From NCBI RefSeq assembly GCF_036324505.1, contig NC_086365.1, forward strand, positions 8,078,655-8,142,654: a stretch of DNA of 64,000 nucleotides, in the 5' to 3' direction. Made by a program: the position numbers and the translations under genes. Source of the DNA: Eleginops maclovinus (lineage: Eukaryota > Chordata > Actinopteri > Perciformes > Eleginopidae). The notes under the pieces were generated by a model that was not told where the DNA came from, searched no databases, and was given only the letters and a program-made list of their open reading frames with translations. Positions 59,971-64,000 of this stretch are shown in pieces (position 1 is the first letter of the stretch; each line of letters starts with the position of its first letter).

Positions 59971-62042
59971 AAATCCTAGGACCCTGTCTCTCTGATTTGA
60001 TGGTCGCAAGTCATATGTTGGCAAGCCTCAAAATATTACTATGGTAAGGTGTAGTAGTAGTAGTTTCTACTTTCTTTGAGTAGATTTCAGTTTGGTCGAG
60101 CAGTTATGACTTGACCTTTGACCATGTAGTATTACAAAACTATCAGACTCTCAAAATCACAGATGTAAATGTGATTGTTAAAAAGATCTAAATTCTTAGT
60201 TTTGTTCTTTTGTATATCTATTCAATTTGGTATTTCCAGGATAGTTTATCATTACACACAAGTAGTACATACAAGTATTTATATAAAAGTACCCGCTTGT
60301 TTTTTTCACTATGGTTATTCTTCACTCCCTTCATTTTCTGATCTGAAAATGAGGGAGAGATAGCAACGAAGGAGGGGGAGACAGGAAGCGAGGCTTTTTC
60401 CCACGGCGAATTCTTTGCGTGTGAGCGACATGGACTCTGATGTAGTAACGCTATGGCATTATCTCATTCACTCCCCCCCCCCTTCTTATCTCAATGCGTC
60501 CCCTTACCTCTTTTCTCCCCCCCTCACCCACTGCCTTACACAAAGCTATCAGCTCTGTGGACTTTTCTGACTATTTATGTCGGACAAGGTCAGGATCGTT
60601 TAAACCGCTCTCAGCCCCTGCAGATGAGATAGCGCGGGAAAGAGGGAGAAACGATCGATTCCCGCCAACACGCAGATTTATTCCCCTCCTTCCCCCCTTC
60701 CACTCCCCCTTTTCTCCCAATGGCATTCCCAAGCACCCACACAGGCTCATCAGTCTCTTTAACACCCGTGCGTGGCGTTTAAAATACAGTAGCTGCCCTT
60801 AAACTGGCCACTTTTTCTCCTGGTCCAAATGAGAGTCGGCCTCCCATCAATCTGTGGGCTCGGGTTTCAGAGGGGCATGAAGGGTGAGGCCTGTGGAGAG
60901 AGAGAGGAAAAGATTTAGACAGAGGAAGTGGCGGTTTGTATCATTCACATGGGCGTTTTACAAATGAAGAGGGTACTTACTCAGACTGAAGGCTTGATTG
61001 TCAAGTGGGGGAGAAGAATACATGTTTTCAAAGGTCAATAAAGACCCTGTTATTTAGGAGTTTAAAGCTGCTGATAACATATACTTAGTGCCACTGTTTA
61101 GGGTAATCACTCAGTCAAACTGTCTTTTCTTCAGATGTGCTAGTCATTTTGATATAGGCTTTGTGACTGGTGTTTTCGGTCTGTTTAGCCATTAGGATAT
61201 TAAAAGGTTGGCTAAAACAAGCATTACACGCGTTGCCTGACTGACAGCGGTAGCTAAGCTAAACAGCAATAGTCTTGTGTTAATACACTGACAGCACAGA
61301 CCACAATTAGCTGACTGTTTGATGTCAATAAAACATTTAAAATATTTATATTCAGCTAATAAATAATCATCAGTTTTAATAAATAAGCAACAATAGGGGC
61401 AATACTAGTATTTAAAAGTGTTTCTACTAATTAAAAGAGTCCCTAAGTTTATAGTTGAGTTGAACAACCTTCCTACATTTTTTTCTTGTAACTCCTGACC
61501 AAGAGATGTTGAATACTCAGCTTCAGTACAACAGTACAGACTTACAGTTCATTTATGATCCAGGTGTATTCTGTTGTTTTTGATGGATAGAAACTCTGAG
61601 CAAATAAGCTAATTATTTATAGCTCATAGCACGTTATCCCTTTTGTGTAAATAGTCTTAATATTGTTTCTGGTCTCTCTGTATAAGTTCAGGATATTCTG
61701 TCAGTGTCTTTATAAAAAAATGTTTTTTTAAATCCTCAAAACTCCAAGGACTGTGTTATCCAAGATGTTTTTTAATCTTGTCCGAGCAGCACTTACTGTA
61801 CAGAGTATTTTTACATTGTATTATAGCTACCTTTACTTAAGAAATCTATCTGAGCCATTCTTCCACCACTGCGTGTTGGTGTCTATGTGTATGTGTATGT
61901 GTGTGTTTGTGTGTGTGATCCCCTGTCACTCATGTCTTGGGTTACTGTGTTTCTGGCTGTATGATAGATGGCTCTGCCGGACAGCATGTCACTGCCAGTT
62001 TCCGCCAACTGAGTGTGTGTTAGAATATGAGGATGTCTATGA

Positions 62043-62150
<108 letters not shown>

Positions 62151-62219
62151 TTGTGTGTGTCTGGCCAGTTCCGACCCCCCACTGCAACAGGATAGGTGGG
62201 TAAGGATGGCCTGGCAGGG

Positions 62220-62220
<1 letters not shown>

Positions 62221-62272
<52 letters not shown>
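62221..62272. repeat. (GT)n microsatellite, about 50 bp
   Basis: Second GT array of the pair, with one TTTG interruption at its start. Confidence 0.95.
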
Positions 62273-62274
<2 letters not shown>

Positions 62275-62439
62275 TGTGAACTGCCTGAGGTCCGTGTCCT
62301 GCTGAGTGTGGCGGCCCCAGTCCTTTCCTGTCCAGACCACACGTCTAACCAAAACCCAATGTGTGTTTACATGTGTGTGTTCCAGTGTGTGTATATTCAA
62401 GTGGTTGCCTGCGTGCATATCTCAGTCATTCATGATTCT

Positions 62440-62800
62440 ACTCGGGGCTGCAACTAATGATTATTTATCTCATAGTTTAATCCATTGATTTTAGTCTCCC
62501 GGACTATTCCATTATTCATTGAATCTATTAAATGTTAAACACCTGTGAAAAATGCAGTGTGACACAATCGACAAAACCAAGTTTTCCAAAACCACAATGA
62601 CATTGATTAATTTTTTTACACATTTTTCTAATTCATCAATTAATTGTCACAACTTCAGAACACTGACATCTTTAAATTGCCTGTTTTATCTGACCAACAG
62701 TCCAAGAAAAGATAAACAAAAGCAGTAAATCGTCATATTTCTCATCCTTAAATGTCCTTTATTAGCTCGTGTGATATAATTGGAAACTCATAAAAAGTTA
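62440..62800. mobile_element. GGGCTGCAACTAA-type MITE, degraded
   Basis: Begins GGGGCTGCAACTAATGATTA, the terminus of a very common teleost element. It contains the internal TTATCTGACCAACAGTCCAA segment seen in full copies. An inverted GATTAATTTTTTT / ATCAATTAATTGTCACAACT segment lies near 62600-62655. The right end is not clear. Confidence 0.6.
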
Positions 62801-63956
62801 CCTAATTAACTTTGTAGTGGGAGTGCTTTTATAATCTGTTGCTTCCAGGGCAGAAACAATGAGATTTCCTAATAGTGTTTTACATTTACAACTGGGAAAA
62901 CTTCCTCTGCCGAAGAAAATTATATGAAGAGTTTATTTTGTTTGCAGTTTCCAAAGACAATAACTTTCGTTTCTAATTTGTAATGAGTTTTACAATATTT
63001 GATTTATCAGATAAGTCAAATTAAATCAGATTGAATTCATATACCCCATATAACAAAACACATTATTCTCAGAGGGCTTCACAGTTTGTACAGATCAACA
63101 ACTGAGGTGTAAAAATATACATAATTATAAGATTCTATCTTGTTCCTCTTTCCATAATTCTGTCACATCTAAGAATATCAAAATGAAACGACTTTGCCTA
63201 TTTATTGTCTTGGACCTGTCTTCTTTCTGTTGGACAAGCGTCTTGAACAAGTAATGGATTATCAGAACAGTTGTTTTGAATTTCAATAATGTATGAACAG
63301 GCTAAGAGTTCATTTCCTTGACCTCTTCATTATACTTTCAAATCTAATAATTTCATTTTAAAAACTTTTTATCCGCTCCATTTGTGCACTCCATCTCTTC
63401 TACCCAATATGTGATTTTTCTTAGAATAGATTCTGAGATTTCCCCACTGATATCAGACACACGGCACCTAAAGGGGAAGGAAAAATAAGTAGTGAAATCC
63501 CGGTCTCCCCCTTCCTCCCTATTCTTCCTGCCTCTCTCTGCTGCCAGCAGACAGTGTGTTTCTCAGCGTTGTGGAGATTATAGCGGGGAATGACAAGCAC
63601 GCCGTCTGATACCATATCCGCTCTGAATTACAGATCAGCCCTTTTTAAATGATATTTTAAATACTTGCTGCAGGCTGCGAGTTTTCACAGGGTCTTATTT
63701 CATTGTTATTATACTAGTACCATATTTTGTTAGAAAACCAGTGTTGGCGCTTATTTAAATGAGGGAGAGACGATATACACTCCAGTGTGTTTTTTTTTTT
63801 TTACTGTGCCACTTTGGAAAATCCCCCGCTATACTCCTCACATACACCCACCACCCCTTTTTTCTTTTTTTTTAACTGTGTGTTCTTGGTGGGAATTAAA
63901 AGGGAGCAGTGTGAAGAGGACAAAAGAGAAAGGACACATTGTAATTAGTTTGATTT

Positions 63957-63978
63957 TGTGTGTGTGTGTGTGTGTGTG
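63957..63978. repeat. short (GT)n repeat at the window end
   Basis: GT run of about 22 bp. Confidence 0.9.
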
Positions 63979-64000
63979 CTTGGCTGTGAGGTTGGTAGAG

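Overview
This window looks like nuclear DNA of a teleost fish. It is AT-rich and full of short GT-AG introns, long (CA/GT)n arrays, fish-type MITE remnants and a Tc1/mariner element. The best-conserved exons read as vertebrate proteins. I cannot name the species. I saw no bacterial, plasmid or phage features, no CRISPR array and no recognisable tRNA or rRNA. I did the exon models by hand: I translated the ORFs, chose GT/AG boundaries that keep the reading phase, and compared with family proteins from memory. No database was searched.

Layout from left to right: (1) 1-10.8 kb holds the 5' end of an SFMBT gene, most likely sfmbt2, on the minus strand. Two coding exons lie at 3498-4151, and a CpG-rich promoter with a probable non-coding first exon lies near 10.4-10.8 kb. 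(2) 14.4-22.9 kb holds a complete eight-exon STIMATE/TMEM110-type gene on the plus strand, with a long 3' UTR carrying an inverted-repeat element. (3) 23.45-37.15 kb holds itih5 on the minus strand in 14 exons, with a full-length Tc1-like transposon (28593-30197) in its ninth intron. (4) 38.76-48.4 kb holds itih2 on the plus strand in 21 exons, head to head with itih5. (5) 48.3-51.76 kb holds kin (KIN17) on the minus strand in 12 exons, tail to tail with itih2. (6) 52.43-56.82 kb holds atp5f1c (mitochondrial ATP synthase gamma) on the plus strand in nine exons, sharing a promoter region of about 670 bp with kin. (7) 56.8-64 kb is non-coding, with satellites, MITE fragments and a few complex stretches that may be regulatory.

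The order SFMBT2-ITIH5-ITIH2-KIN-ATP5F1C matches the human 10p14 block as I remember it. The fish block also carries a STIMATE-like gene; the mammalian gene sits in the paralogous ITIH1/3/4-SFMBT1 block on 3p21. The simplest reading is an ancient block duplication with different losses. The genes do not form an operon or pathway. The two ITIH genes encode related secreted hyaluronan/matrix proteins from one divergent locus. kin and atp5f1c are housekeeping genes with a divergent promoter.

I did not find a convincing undescribed biological system. The points most worth checking are the extra stimate-like gene with its changed tail, the phase break between itih5 exons 10 and 11, the apparently intact Tc1 copy, a possible atp5f1c cassette exon, and the palindromic element in the stimate 3' UTR.
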